The position numbers and the translations under genes are program-made. Shown in pieces: positions 18,670-26,848 of a stretch of 64,000 bases of DNA. The notes below the pieces were generated by a model, which worked only from the letters and a program-made list of their open reading frames with translations, made no database searches and was not told the DNA's origin. The DNA lies in contig NZ_JACDIT010000001.1 of NCBI RefSeq assembly GCF_013839445.1, positions 1,715,935 to 1,779,934 on the forward strand, read 5' to 3'. The DNA comes from Chthonobacter albigriseus. GTDB taxonomy: Bacteria; Pseudomonadota; Alphaproteobacteria; Rhizobiales; Pleomorphomonadaceae. Each line of letters begins with the position of its first letter. Position 1 is the first letter of the stretch.

Positions 18670-19905
18670 ATGGCCGAGAACGCCAACCCAGACGACGATA
18701 CGATGCTCCAGCACCTCGTGCGGATCTCGCAGGCCCTTGCCGGCCAGCTCGACTTCCAGGCCGCCATCCACGCGGTGGCCCGCGAGGTGCGCGAGATTCT
18801 GCGCTACGACCACCTGGACATCTGCCTCCTATCGCGCAACGGCGAGACGCTGCTCGCCTACGAGACCGGCCTGCATACCAGCTGGGGCAGCCTGGACGAG
18901 CACATGACCTACCGCAGCCCGATCCGGACGGTCCTCTGGGGCGAGGTGCCCTACATCGTGACGCCGGACGCCACCGTCGACGACCGCTTCCTGTTCGAAG
19001 GCGCGATGAACCACCCGATCTTCGACGCCCGCCTGCGCAGCCGCCTGCACGTGCCGCTTCGCGTCCAGGGCGCGGTGATCGGCGCGCTCAGCTGCTCCAC
19101 CCACGAAGCCGACGTCTACACCATGGAGGACGTCCGCGCCGGCCAGCACGTGGCCGACCTCCTGGCGCCCTACTGCTTCGCGCTCCGCAAGGCCGAGCAG
19201 GCCAAGGCTTCGGCGATCGTGGAGGCCGAGGCCCGCGCCCGCGAGGAGGGCCTTCGCCTCGGCGCGCTGCGCCTCACCGAGGAGCTGGAGCACGAGCGCC
19301 AGCGGATCGGCATGGACCTGCACGACCAGGTGCTCGCCGACCTGACGCGCCTGCTCCACGGCGTGTCCCGGCTGCGGGAGGAGCCTGCGCTGACCGGCGC
19401 CCAGCTCGATCCGATCGCCGCGGACCTGCGCGCCTCCATGCAGGAGATCCGCCGCATCATCGACGACGCGCGCCCCAACGTGCTGCAGCTCTTCGGCTTC
19501 GAGCACGCCGTGGAGGATCTCCTCGACCGCGCCGCCCGATCAGGCTCCTTCGTGACGCGGCTGGAGAACACCGCGGGGCAAGCCCTCGACGAGGCGCCGG
19601 ACCCGCTCAAGGTCGCGCTGTTCCGCATCGTTCAGGAAGCTTTGAACAACGCCGCCAACCACGCCTCTGCCAGCGAGATCGTCGTGCGGCTCGCCGAACA
19701 GGAGGGTCGCATCGTGATCTCCATCACCGACGACGGCGTCGGCTATGCCGCCCGCGCGCCCCGCCGCCTCGGCGGCATCGCCAACATGCGCACCCGCGCC
19801 CAGCTGGTCGGCGCCGATTTCGCGATCGGAGCGCCGCCCGACGGGCACGGCACCCAGGTGACCATCGCGATCCACATCCCGGCGCGCCTGGAGGCGGCCC
19901 AATGA
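18670..19905 (+). CDS. GAF-domain sensor histidine kinase (NarL/HisKA_3 type)
   Basis: 411 residues, no membrane segments, so cytoplasmic. A GAF domain covers about 20-180 (ALAGQLDFQAAIHAVAREV through LRVQGAVIGALSCSTHE). A dimerisation/phosphoacceptor helix follows with the HisKA_3 motif ERQRIGMDLHDQVLADL. The HATPase domain shows EALNNAANHA (N box), ITDDGVGY (G1) and GGIANMRTRA (G2). ATG at 18670 is preferred over an upstream in-frame ATG since it starts just before the structured domain. It overlaps the response regulator by ATGA. The signal sensed is unknown. Confidence 0.9.
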   Translation: MAENANPDDDTMLQHLVRISQALAGQLDFQAAIHAVAREVREILRYDHLDICLLSRNGETLLAYETGLHTSWGSLDEHMTYRSPIRTVLWGEVPYIVTPDATVDDRFLFEGAMNHPIFDARLRSRLHVPLRVQGAVIGALSCSTHEADVYTMEDVRAGQHVADLLAPYCFALRKAEQAKASAIVEAEARAREEGLRLGALRLTEELEHERQRIGMDLHDQVLADLTRLLHGVSRLREEPALTGAQLDPIAADLRASMQEIRRIIDDARPNVLQLFGFEHAVEDLLDRAARSGSFVTRLENTAGQALDEAPDPLKVALFRIVQEALNNAANHASASEIVVRLAEQEGRIVISITDDGVGYAARAPRRLGGIANMRTRAQLVGADFAIGAPPDGHGTQVTIAIHIPARLEAAQ

Positions 19906-20636
19906 CGGCGGAGGCCGCGATGCGCGTGCTGATCGTGGAGGACGACCCCGTCCACAGGGCCTTTCTGCGGGAGGCCGTGGAGGTGGCGCTGCCGGAGTGC
20001 GACACCGTCTTCGAGGCCGAGGACGGCCAGTCCGGCGAGCGGGTGGCGCGCGAGCACCGCCTGGAGAACGTCATCATGGATCTGCAGATGCCGCAGCGCA
20101 CCGGCGTCGATGCGGCCCGGACGATCTGGCGCGAACGGCCGGCGACCTCGATCCTGTTCTGGTCGAACTACGCCGACGAAGCCTATGTCCGCGGCGTTTC
20201 GCGGATCGTGCCGGAAGGCGCGGCCTACGGCTACCTCCTGAAGTCGGCCTCCGAGGACCGTCTCCGCCTGGCGCTGCGCAGCATCTTCCTGGAGAACCAG
20301 TGCGTCATCGACAAGGAGATCCGCGGCGTCCAGCAGAAGTCACAGGACCGCTCCAGCGGCATCACCGACGCCGAGTACGAGATCCTGCTGGATCTCGCCA
20401 TCGGTCTGACCGACCGGGTGATCGCCGCAAGACGCCACATGTCGCTGCGCAGCGTCCAGAACCGCCTGCAGCACCTCTACGGCAAGCTGGGGGTCACCCA
20501 CGGCGAGACCGGCGAGGAGGCGGTGTTCAACCTGCGCACCCGGGCCGTCAGCGTGGCGATGCTGAGGAAGCTCTTGAACCGGACGGCTCTGGAACAGGCG
20601 GAGGAGGAATTCCGCCGCTGGCGCGAACGCTCCTGA
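19902..20636 (+). CDS. Response regulator with LuxR/NarL-like output
   Basis: 244 residues. The receiver domain starts RVLIVEDDPVHRAFLREA and has the phosphoacceptor Asp in VIMDLQMPQ, the switch Ser in ILFWSNY and the conserved Lys in GYLLKSAS. The output domain (about 150-215: ITDAEYEILLDLAIGLTDRVIAARRHMS) is a diverged NarL-type helix-turn-helix with RSVQNRLQHLYGKLGV as recognition region, followed by a charged tail. It is coupled to the kinase just upstream and is its likely partner. Confidence 0.88.
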   Translation: MTAEAAMRVLIVEDDPVHRAFLREAVEVALPECDTVFEAEDGQSGERVAREHRLENVIMDLQMPQRTGVDAARTIWRERPATSILFWSNYADEAYVRGVSRIVPEGAAYGYLLKSASEDRLRLALRSIFLENQCVIDKEIRGVQQKSQDRSSGITDAEYEILLDLAIGLTDRVIAARRHMSLRSVQNRLQHLYGKLGVTHGETGEEAVFNLRTRAVSVAMLRKLLNRTALEQAEEEFRRWRERS

Positions 20637-20703
20637 GAAGCCGTCGACCGCCGATGCATCCTTCCGGGGCTCCACGCCGTTAGAGGGAGCCACGGAGGTT
20701 CCC

Positions 20704-21246
20704 ATGACAACGGCTCGCCGCCCTACCTTTGCCCGCCTGCATCCCGACGGGATGGCGCCTATCCTCGATCGTAACATCGAGACGCTGCGGGCCCGGCGCC
20801 GGGGCGAACAAGCCCGGGCCGGTTTCCAGGAGCGCCTGGCGGAAGCGATCACCCGCTTCGCCGGCAGCATGCTGTTCGTCTACATCCACCTCGCCATCGT
20901 CGGCGCCTGGATCGCGGTGAACCTCGGTTTCGTGCCGTTCATGCCGGTGTTCGACGAGAGTTTCGTGATCCTTGCGACCGCCGCCTCGGTAGAGGCGATC
21001 TTTCTTTCCACCTTCGTGCTGATCTCGCAGAACCGTGCCGCGATCGCCGCCGACCGGCGCGCCGAACTCGACCTGCAGATCAACCTGCTCGCCGAACACG
21101 AGATCACCCGGCTCGTGGCTCTGACCCGCGCCATTGCCGAGAAGCTCGACGTCGAAGCGGCCACCGATCCGGCCCTCGACGAGGCCGAACAGGACATCGC
21201 GCCGGAAAAGGTGCTGGAGCAGCTGGAGGGGGCGGAGGAGGAGTGA
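20704..21246 (+). CDS. DUF1003 membrane protein
   Basis: 180 residues with two transmembrane helices (FVYIHLAIVGAWIAVNLGF and FVILATAASVEAIFLSTFVL) and the DUF1003 signature SQNRAAIAADRRAELDLQIN. The last 60 residues are helical and acidic and probably cytoplasmic. The function of the family is not established. It starts 67 bp after the response regulator in the same direction and might belong to its transcript. Confidence 0.85.
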   Translation: MTTARRPTFARLHPDGMAPILDRNIETLRARRRGEQARAGFQERLAEAITRFAGSMLFVYIHLAIVGAWIAVNLGFVPFMPVFDESFVILATAASVEAIFLSTFVLISQNRAAIAADRRAELDLQINLLAEHEITRLVALTRAIAEKLDVEAATDPALDEAEQDIAPEKVLEQLEGAEEE

Positions 21247-21318
21247 GCCGACCGACCCTCCCGCCACCGGCCATCCCCAGAGGGCCTCCGCATCAGCCGG
21301 GTATCGCCGGGCAAGTGT

Positions 21319-22464
21319 TCACAGACGAGGGTCCGTCCCCGATTCAGGAGCCAACGGGAACACGATCCTGTGTGACGTCCCGACACCCGGAGCTCCCGTC
21401 CTGACGAGCGTGCCGTGAAGCTGGCGCACGAAGATCGTCACGTAATCGGAGCCGTGCTTTTCCGAGAGGCGGTCAGTGTCCCGGATCGTCATTCCGATCC
21501 CGTCGTCGGTCACCATCAGCTCGACCTCGTCCCCGAGACGGCGAAGCGAGAGTGTGACCAGGCCGTTGCCGTCGGGGAAGGCATGCTTGACGGCATTGGT
21601 GGTCAACTCGTTGACCAGCAATCCGAAGGGGACGGCGCGCGCGGCATCGATCTCCATGGCTTCCGCCTCGACGACGATGCGAATACCCGACGCGCCGCCC
21701 AGAAGGCTTGACGATAGGGACTTGGAGATCTCCTTGAGATAGTCGGCCAGAACGACGGTTCGGTCCCGGCCGGTGTCCGAGATCAGGTCGTAGAGCTGGG
21801 CGATGGCCAGGATGCGGTCTTGCATGGCTCGATAGCCGTGGACGCATGGCGCCGGCGTCCGCCTGATCTCGTTGGAAATCAGGGCCACGACGATCTGCAG
21901 GTTGTTCTTGACCCTGTGCGCGATCTCGTTGGCCAGCAGCCTGGCGTCCGTTTCGCGCTGCATGCGCTCGCGGATCTCGGACTGCAGCCGGGCGTTCGCC
22001 AGGTCCGCGGCCCGGATCAGCTCATCCTGGCGCAGCGCCCCGAGCAGCAGGGCCTGGCTGATCGCCTGCCGCGTCTCGTGGATCGGCCCGGTCTCGTTCA
22101 CCTGAATGATGACGCCTGCCGTCCGGCCGTCCGCCGTCACCGGCCACAGGCTGTAGGAATAAAGCAAAGGACAAGGCGTCGTCTGTTCGTCGGCCGTGTA
22201 GCTCGCCGCCACCCCCGTCCGAAACACGCGGTCCAGATGCGTCAGGCAGGCGTCGAAGGGCGGCAGGAAACTGTCCAGCGGCCTTCCGATGACCGCGTCC
22301 CGGGACCTGTCGATCAATTGGCAGAACGCGGCGTTGGCATAGCGGACGACATGGGACTCGCCGGACACCTCGGTTACCGCCCAGGGCGCGAGATCGAAGT
22401 AGCCCGAGCAGGTTTCGAGCAACGACGGCAGATCGGGAGCCGGAGCTTGAGAGGTGGACATCAT
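21319..22464 (-). CDS. PAS-domain sensor histidine kinase, HisKA_2/HWE type
   Basis: 381 residues. The N-terminal PAS domain (about 18-135) contains WAVTEVSGESHVVRYANAAF and GRPLDSFLPPF. A coiled helix then leads to the phosphoacceptor motif EIAHRVKNNLQIVVALISNE, which marks the HisKA_2/HWE class found mainly in alphaproteobacteria. The ATPase part has LLVNELTTNAVKHAF and VTDDGIGM. It lacks membrane segments and an obvious flavin cysteine motif, so it is probably not a LOV sensor. The ATG overlaps the KaiC stop (ATGA), so the kinase is made together with KaiC. Confidence 0.9.
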   Translation of the reverse strand: MMSTSQAPAPDLPSLLETCSGYFDLAPWAVTEVSGESHVVRYANAAFCQLIDRSRDAVIGRPLDSFLPPFDACLTHLDRVFRTGVAASYTADEQTTPCPLLYSYSLWPVTADGRTAGVIIQVNETGPIHETRQAISQALLLGALRQDELIRAADLANARLQSEIRERMQRETDARLLANEIAHRVKNNLQIVVALISNEIRRTPAPCVHGYRAMQDRILAIAQLYDLISDTGRDRTVVLADYLKEISKSLSSSLLGGASGIRIVVEAEAMEIDAARAVPFGLLVNELTTNAVKHAFPDGNGLVTLSLRRLGDEVELMVTDDGIGMTIRDTDRLSEKHGSDYVTIFVRQLHGTLVRTGAPGVGTSHRIVFPLAPESGTDPRL

Positions 22465-24011
22465 TCGCCGGCCTTCGGCTCTGGCGGGCGTTCGTCCTTT
22501 TGCCGCTTCCGCGGTCCTGTCCGATCCGGGAGCCCGGTGCTCAACTGACTGTAGTCGGTGCTCCTCGGGTCGATGACGACGACACCCTTTTCGTTGATGA
22601 CATACTCCCGGATGTCCTTGCTGTGGTTGCCCCCGCGCATCTTGATGACGACGATCGTCTTCCGCAGCTGGCCGTCGATCTCCACATAGCGCAGCCGGAT
22701 GATGTCGTCGGTGAGAAACGAGACGGCGTAGTGGCTGAACTGGAGGGAGGTGAAGTTGTCCTCCACCTCGACGGTGCTGAGGATCGTGATCCCCGCGCCG
22801 GTCAGGGCACCGATCATGCGATACAGCGACTCCCGGAAGTCGGCGCGGAAGCTGGGCGCCAGCGCCATCTCGAAGCCGACCAGGGAATCGATGACGACGC
22901 GCTTCGCTCCGACCCTCTTGATGGCATCCAGGATCGCCAGCATCGTCTCGTCGACCGAAAGGTCGAGAGGACGAAGGTAGAGTAATTCCAGGGTACCCGC
23001 CTGCTGCGCATCACTCAGCTTGAGGCCGAACGCGTCCGCCCTGTGGATGTAGCCGTCGGGTCGTTCCTCGAAGATCGCCATCACCCCGGGCTCCCCGCGA
23101 CGCAGCCCCTCGCCGATGAACTGGGTCGCCAAGGCCGACTTGCCCGTTCCCGAGGGTCCCGCCACCAGGACGCTGTCGCCCTCCAGAACGCCGCCGCCGA
23201 GCATATTGTCCAGTTCGGGAATCCCCATGGATAGCCGGCTGCGTAGCTGGTGCCGCGGCGTGGCGGTTTCCAATCCGAGGGTGCGCGAGAAGGCCTGCAG
23301 CCCTTCGTCGGTGATACGGATGGTGTGCAGGCCCGGCACCGACGCCTGCCCGCGCAACTTCAGGACCTGCAGCTTCCGGACGACGGAGTTCCGCTCCGTC
23401 ACCTGCGAAAGCCACAGGATGCTGTCGACCATGGTGAACAGCGGATTTTCCCGGATCTCGTCCTGGACGTATTCCCCCACCAGAAAGGTCGTGACCTCCG
23501 AGTTGACGAGAAACTGGGAGAGGTGGTGGACGAAGGCCTGCAATTCCATCTCGCCCTCCTCGCCGGTCGCTCTTCGAGCGAGACTGCGGAAGGAATCGAT
23601 CACCACGACGCCCGGATTGGCAGCGGTGACCTGACTGACGATCTCCTGCAGCACCACGGTCAGGTCGTTCTTCAGGGCGGCTTCGGACAGGTTGATGAAG
23701 CGGACGGCGGTGCCCACCTTGGCTTCGTCGTAGAACGAGAACTGCTGCTCCTCGCGCAGCATCTTGATGCTCGGTTCGCCCAGCACCGTGAAGTAGAGCA
23801 CGGGCCGCTCGGCGGTCGCGTTGGCGAACGCGAGTTGGTGGACCAGCGTCGTCTTTCCGCAGCCCGGTGAACCGCCGATCAGGTTGAACGAATACTCCGG
23901 GATGCCGCCGCCCAGGATCTCGTCCAGCCCGCGCACACCGGTCGGAAGCTTGTGGATGGTGACCTTTGTCGGCCTGCGCGGAGGCGCATTCAGTTGGGCT
24001 GATTTGGCCAT
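22461..24011 (-). CDS. kaiC: KaiC-like circadian/RecA-family ATPase with two domains
   Basis: 516 residues, the length of KaiC, with tandem RecA-like domains. Domain I has Walker A GGSPGCGKT (46-54). Its usual paired catalytic glutamates read GE (78-79). Domain II has Walker A AGPSGTGKS (284-292) and a complete EE pair (315-316, in FEERPDG). The autophosphorylation region reads SHYAVSFLTDDI: Ser431 aligns with the cyanobacterial phosphoserine, while the neighbouring threonine is Phe432. ATG at 24011 has AAGGAAG 11 bp upstream; an earlier ATG at 24032 lacks one. No kaiB is adjacent. I infer a signalling or timing ATPase working with the coupled kinase. Confidence 0.92.
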   Translation of the reverse strand: MAKSAQLNAPPRRPTKVTIHKLPTGVRGLDEILGGGIPEYSFNLIGGSPGCGKTTLVHQLAFANATAERPVLYFTVLGEPSIKMLREEQQFSFYDEAKVGTAVRFINLSEAALKNDLTVVLQEIVSQVTAANPGVVVIDSFRSLARRATGEEGEMELQAFVHHLSQFLVNSEVTTFLVGEYVQDEIRENPLFTMVDSILWLSQVTERNSVVRKLQVLKLRGQASVPGLHTIRITDEGLQAFSRTLGLETATPRHQLRSRLSMGIPELDNMLGGGVLEGDSVLVAGPSGTGKSALATQFIGEGLRRGEPGVMAIFEERPDGYIHRADAFGLKLSDAQQAGTLELLYLRPLDLSVDETMLAILDAIKRVGAKRVVIDSLVGFEMALAPSFRADFRESLYRMIGALTGAGITILSTVEVEDNFTSLQFSHYAVSFLTDDIIRLRYVEIDGQLRKTIVVIKMRGGNHSKDIREYVINEKGVVVIDPRSTDYSQLSTGLPDRTGPRKRQKDERPPEPKAGE

Positions 24012-24012
24012 C

Positions 24013-24462
24013 TTACTTGGCTTCCTTGTCATCTGCCGTACTGCTGAGATCCGCGTCTTCGAGCGAAAGCTGCGGCCATATCTGGTCGATCAGGCGGAAC
24101 GTCAGTGCCGGGCCGATGAAGGCCACGAGCAGTTCGAGCAGTTGAGCGAGGAGGGCGACCTCGCCGTCTGCGAAACCGCCGGCTTCGGCCGTGACATGGG
24201 AGGTCTGCAGGCCCTCCAGTTGCCCGTCATCGACCACCCGCACCGTGGCCAGCCAGGGAACCTCGGCAGCGGCGAGCACCAGCGCACGGGTAAGCAGCGC
24301 CCCGAAGCTGCCGCGCCCCATCAGCATGGAAAGGTGCAGTCGCAATTTTTCGGTGGCTCGAAACGCGACGGGATTCTCTGCATCGGCAGAAAGGCCTGCG
24401 GACGTTTCAAAGGCCACGAGTCGGGATGCGATACTCCGCATTTGCGACGACGCTCGGTTCAC
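24013..24462 (-). CDS. Unknown protein encoded directly upstream of kaiC
   Basis: About 149 residues, family not recognised. It contains EKLRLHLSMLMGRGSFGALL, then RALVLAAAEVPWLATVRVVDDG and a second helical block (EVALLAQLLELLVAFIGPALTF), ending in an acidic tail. It is probably soluble and helical. One nucleotide separates its stop from the kaiC start, so they are coupled. It occupies the place where kaiB is often found but shows no KaiB sequence. Start uncertain: GTG at 24462 has a purine-rich site (GGGTGGGA) next to it; ATG at 24441 is an alternative. Confidence 0.7.
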   Translation of the reverse strand: MNRASSQMRSIASRLVAFETSAGLSADAENPVAFRATEKLRLHLSMLMGRGSFGALLTRALVLAAAEVPWLATVRVVDDGQLEGLQTSHVTAEAGGFADGEVALLAQLLELLVAFIGPALTFRLIDQIWPQLSLEDADLSSTADDKEAK

Positions 24463-24756
24463 TCCCACCCTTTCCCATCGCCCTTGCCCCAGCCACCGTC
24501 TGACCCTCCGCAGTCCGTACTCGCAGAGCTGAGCGCCGGAGGAGGGTATCACGGCAGGGGGTCAACCCGAACGTATTCCTGCATACGCATCGATGCGGAC
24601 CGAAAGTCGTGTCCTGCGACAATGGAACAACCCCGTTGGCTGAACGCGGAGGGGGCATCGCGTGACAGCCGCCGATCGGCAGGGTGTGGCCGACAGCGGC
24701 TCCGGTTCGACAGGGAGGACTGCGGGCACCCGAGTGGCCGGGTTGGGCCGGCCGCG

Positions 24757-25179
24757 TCAGGCCCCGATGTGCAGCACCACCTCGCGCCGGTGCGGCTGCC
24801 GCCGGTGCTCGAAGAGGTAGATGCCCTGCCAGCGCCCGAGCATCAGCCGGTCCCGCCCGATCGGGATCGACAGCGACGTCGCCGTGAGCGCGGCCTTGAT
24901 GTGGGCGGGCATGTCGTCCACCCCCTCCACCCGATGTTCCAGATAGGCCATCGACAGATCGTCGGCCGGCGGCACCAGCCGTGCGAAGAACTGCGCCAGA
25001 TCGGCCCGCACGTCCGGGTCCGCATTCTCCTGGATCACCAGCGACGCCGAGGTGTGCCGCACGAAGATCGTCAGCAGCCCCGTTTCAACGGCGGTGCGCT
25101 GGACGTAGGCGTTGGCGCGGTCGGTGAACTCGTAGAGCCCCGGACCGTGCGTGTCGATGGAGAGGATCGTTTGTGCCAT
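24757..25179 (-). CDS. YjbQ/UPF0047-family protein
   Basis: 140 residues, full length for UPF0047. The hallmark LLTIFVRHTSASLVIQENAD is present, followed by HRVEGVDDMPAHIKAAL and the C-terminal GTWQGIYLFEHR-like block (LGRWQGIYLFEHR). Members are beta-barrel trimers; the E. coli protein shows weak thiamine-phosphate synthase activity, but the physiological role is open. ATG at 25179 is chosen because family similarity starts at AQTILSID. It is probably a single-gene unit. Confidence 0.9.
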   Translation of the reverse strand: MAQTILSIDTHGPGLYEFTDRANAYVQRTAVETGLLTIFVRHTSASLVIQENADPDVRADLAQFFARLVPPADDLSMAYLEHRVEGVDDMPAHIKAALTATSLSIPIGRDRLMLGRWQGIYLFEHRRQPHRREVVLHIGA

Positions 25180-25256
25180 GGCCGGGACTTTGATCACACC
25201 GGCCGCCGCGTCAAGGTGAATGAGCGATCGACGGCGCCGCGCGTCGGACCGCAGCG

Positions 25257-25478
25257 TCAGTCGACCAGGTTGAGGCCGACCAATAGGGTCGTCATGCCAA
25301 CGAGCAGGCCGACCAGCGGCTGCCGGTTCTGGCCGATGGCGCGCGCCACGTCCGGCGGGCTGACGCGATAGAGGTCGAAACCGAACAGGGCGCGAACGAC
25401 GACCCAGGGACGGGAAGCGCAGATGGCTTCAAAGATCGTGTGAAGGACGGACTCGACGATAGCGTTCAGCCGGTTCAT
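25257..25478 (-). CDS. Small membrane protein of unknown function
   Basis: 73 residues beginning MNRLNAIVESVLHTIFEAI. The first half is amphipathic, the middle is polar (FDLYRVSPPDVARAIGQN), and the end is a hydrophobic helix (PLVGLLVGMTTLLVGLNLV). A perfect GGAGG lies 6 bp before the ATG, which supports a real gene. No family recognised. It lies alone between yjbQ and the polysaccharide locus, with AT-rich sequence upstream. Confidence 0.65.
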   Translation of the reverse strand: MNRLNAIVESVLHTIFEAICASRPWVVVRALFGFDLYRVSPPDVARAIGQNRQPLVGLLVGMTTLLVGLNLVD

Positions 25479-25572
25479 GCCATGCCTCCATTAAGGATGG
25501 CAATATATAAGGACATCTGCGTACACGTCCAGCCAAAGGTTTCATCGCAATGCCCAAACTTAGCGCGCCAGG

Positions 25573-26841
25573 TCAGCTCGGGGCTTCGGACGCCGTGTGA
25601 CCCGGCTGTTCCCGGCGCCGAGGGCCGAACCGCCGCTTGATGGCGGGCCGCGGTGCATAGGCCTCCAGCTTCGCCTTCAGCCAGGCCCGGTTCTCAGCCT
25701 GGCAGGAGACGAGCATGCCGGCGAAGAAATAGACCATCTCCGACTGGTGAAGCGGGTTGAGCAGCGAAAGAGCCGCAATTGGCGCCAGAATGGTGATCGA
25801 GCCCGTTCCGACCCCGGCAAAGAACACGAGCCAGAACAGCAGCCCGGCCGGCCCGGCGATGATCATCAGGTCGAGCGGGACGGAGAAGATCGAGTTCACG
25901 CCCTGGCCGAGGCCCATCACGCTGAGTGCCGTCGTGGAGAAGTGATGCTCCACGAAGCCGACCCCGTAGCCGATCGGCGACTGCCCGATCAGCCGGAGCG
26001 CCTCGGTGAACGCCAGCCCCCGTTCCTCCTCCAGGCGCACCCGCATCGCCTCCTCGGTGAACTGGTCGGCGAACACGTTCATGTAGATGAAGGCACCCGC
26101 CGCGATCAGCGCGAGCTTGAGGGCGATCGACTGCTTCGACTTGATCAGGAGGATGAGACCGACGGCGACGAAGGCGGTCTTCGACCCGGTCAGCGCCATC
26201 GTCACCCCGTTGATGACCACCAGCGTCACCGTGCGGCGGAATTCCGAGACGCCCATCCGGGCACCGATCTCGAACAGGAAGTAGGAGAACAGCAGAACGT
26301 AGACGGCCAGCCAGTTGCGCTCCCGGAAGGTGCCGTGCAGCGCGCCCTCGCCGAAGTTGTTCTCCTTGTAGATGACCGGAAGCTGCGCCCGCTGGACCAG
26401 GATCTCGAACACGATCAGTCCGGCCAGGAAGATGATGCCGAGCGGCGGCGGCCGGTTGGAGAACACCTTTCCCAGCCATCGGCCGACCAGATAGAAGGCC
26501 GGATAGACGAAGCCGAACTTGATGAGCTGGTCGGTGGCCTTGACGCGCCCCGCGTCCATCAGCTTGGTGAGGATCACCACCATCAGGAAGAAGAACAGGA
26601 ACACCAGGATCTCGGTGATGGTCACGACGACGGCGCCGCGCCAGACCATCAGGCCGAAGGCGGCCAGCAGGAACACGTGACCCGGCTGCGCCGGACCGAA
26701 CTGCACCACCTGGAACGGCAACGTCACCAGCCCCAGGATGAGCAGGAAATTCTCCAACCGCCGGACGCCCGCGTCGCTGTCGAGGACGCCCGCCGTTCGG
26801 GGAGCCGTGCGGCGCCTGACCGCGGTGTTCAGAAGAACCAT
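25573..26841 (-). CDS. Wzy-like polysaccharide polymerase / O-antigen ligase-family membrane protein
   Basis: 422 residues with about eleven hydrophobic helices starting near residue 33 (LENFLLILGLVTLPFQVV). The long extracytoplasmic loop in the second half contains LEEERGLAFTEALRLIGQSPIGYGVGFVEHHF, with the G-x-G pattern and His expected in Wzy/WaaL-type enzymes, which join lipid-linked repeat units in the periplasm. The start lies 7 bp after the stop of the DUF4838 gene, so the two are cotranscribed. Similarity to Wzy proteins is structural rather than by motif, hence moderate certainty. Confidence 0.75.
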   Translation of the reverse strand: MVLLNTAVRRRTAPRTAGVLDSDAGVRRLENFLLILGLVTLPFQVVQFGPAQPGHVFLLAAFGLMVWRGAVVVTITEILVFLFFFLMVVILTKLMDAGRVKATDQLIKFGFVYPAFYLVGRWLGKVFSNRPPPLGIIFLAGLIVFEILVQRAQLPVIYKENNFGEGALHGTFRERNWLAVYVLLFSYFLFEIGARMGVSEFRRTVTLVVINGVTMALTGSKTAFVAVGLILLIKSKQSIALKLALIAAGAFIYMNVFADQFTEEAMRVRLEEERGLAFTEALRLIGQSPIGYGVGFVEHHFSTTALSVMGLGQGVNSIFSVPLDLMIIAGPAGLLFWLVFFAGVGTGSITILAPIAALSLLNPLHQSEMVYFFAGMLVSCQAENRAWLKAKLEAYAPRPAIKRRFGPRRREQPGHTASEAPS

Positions 26842-26848
26842 GGGCCGC

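Noticed and set aside
24009-24032. Upstream ATG of kaiC at 24032
   Set aside because: No ribosome-binding site before it and 20 bp inside the preceding gene; the ATG at 24011 has AAGGAAG at good distance.
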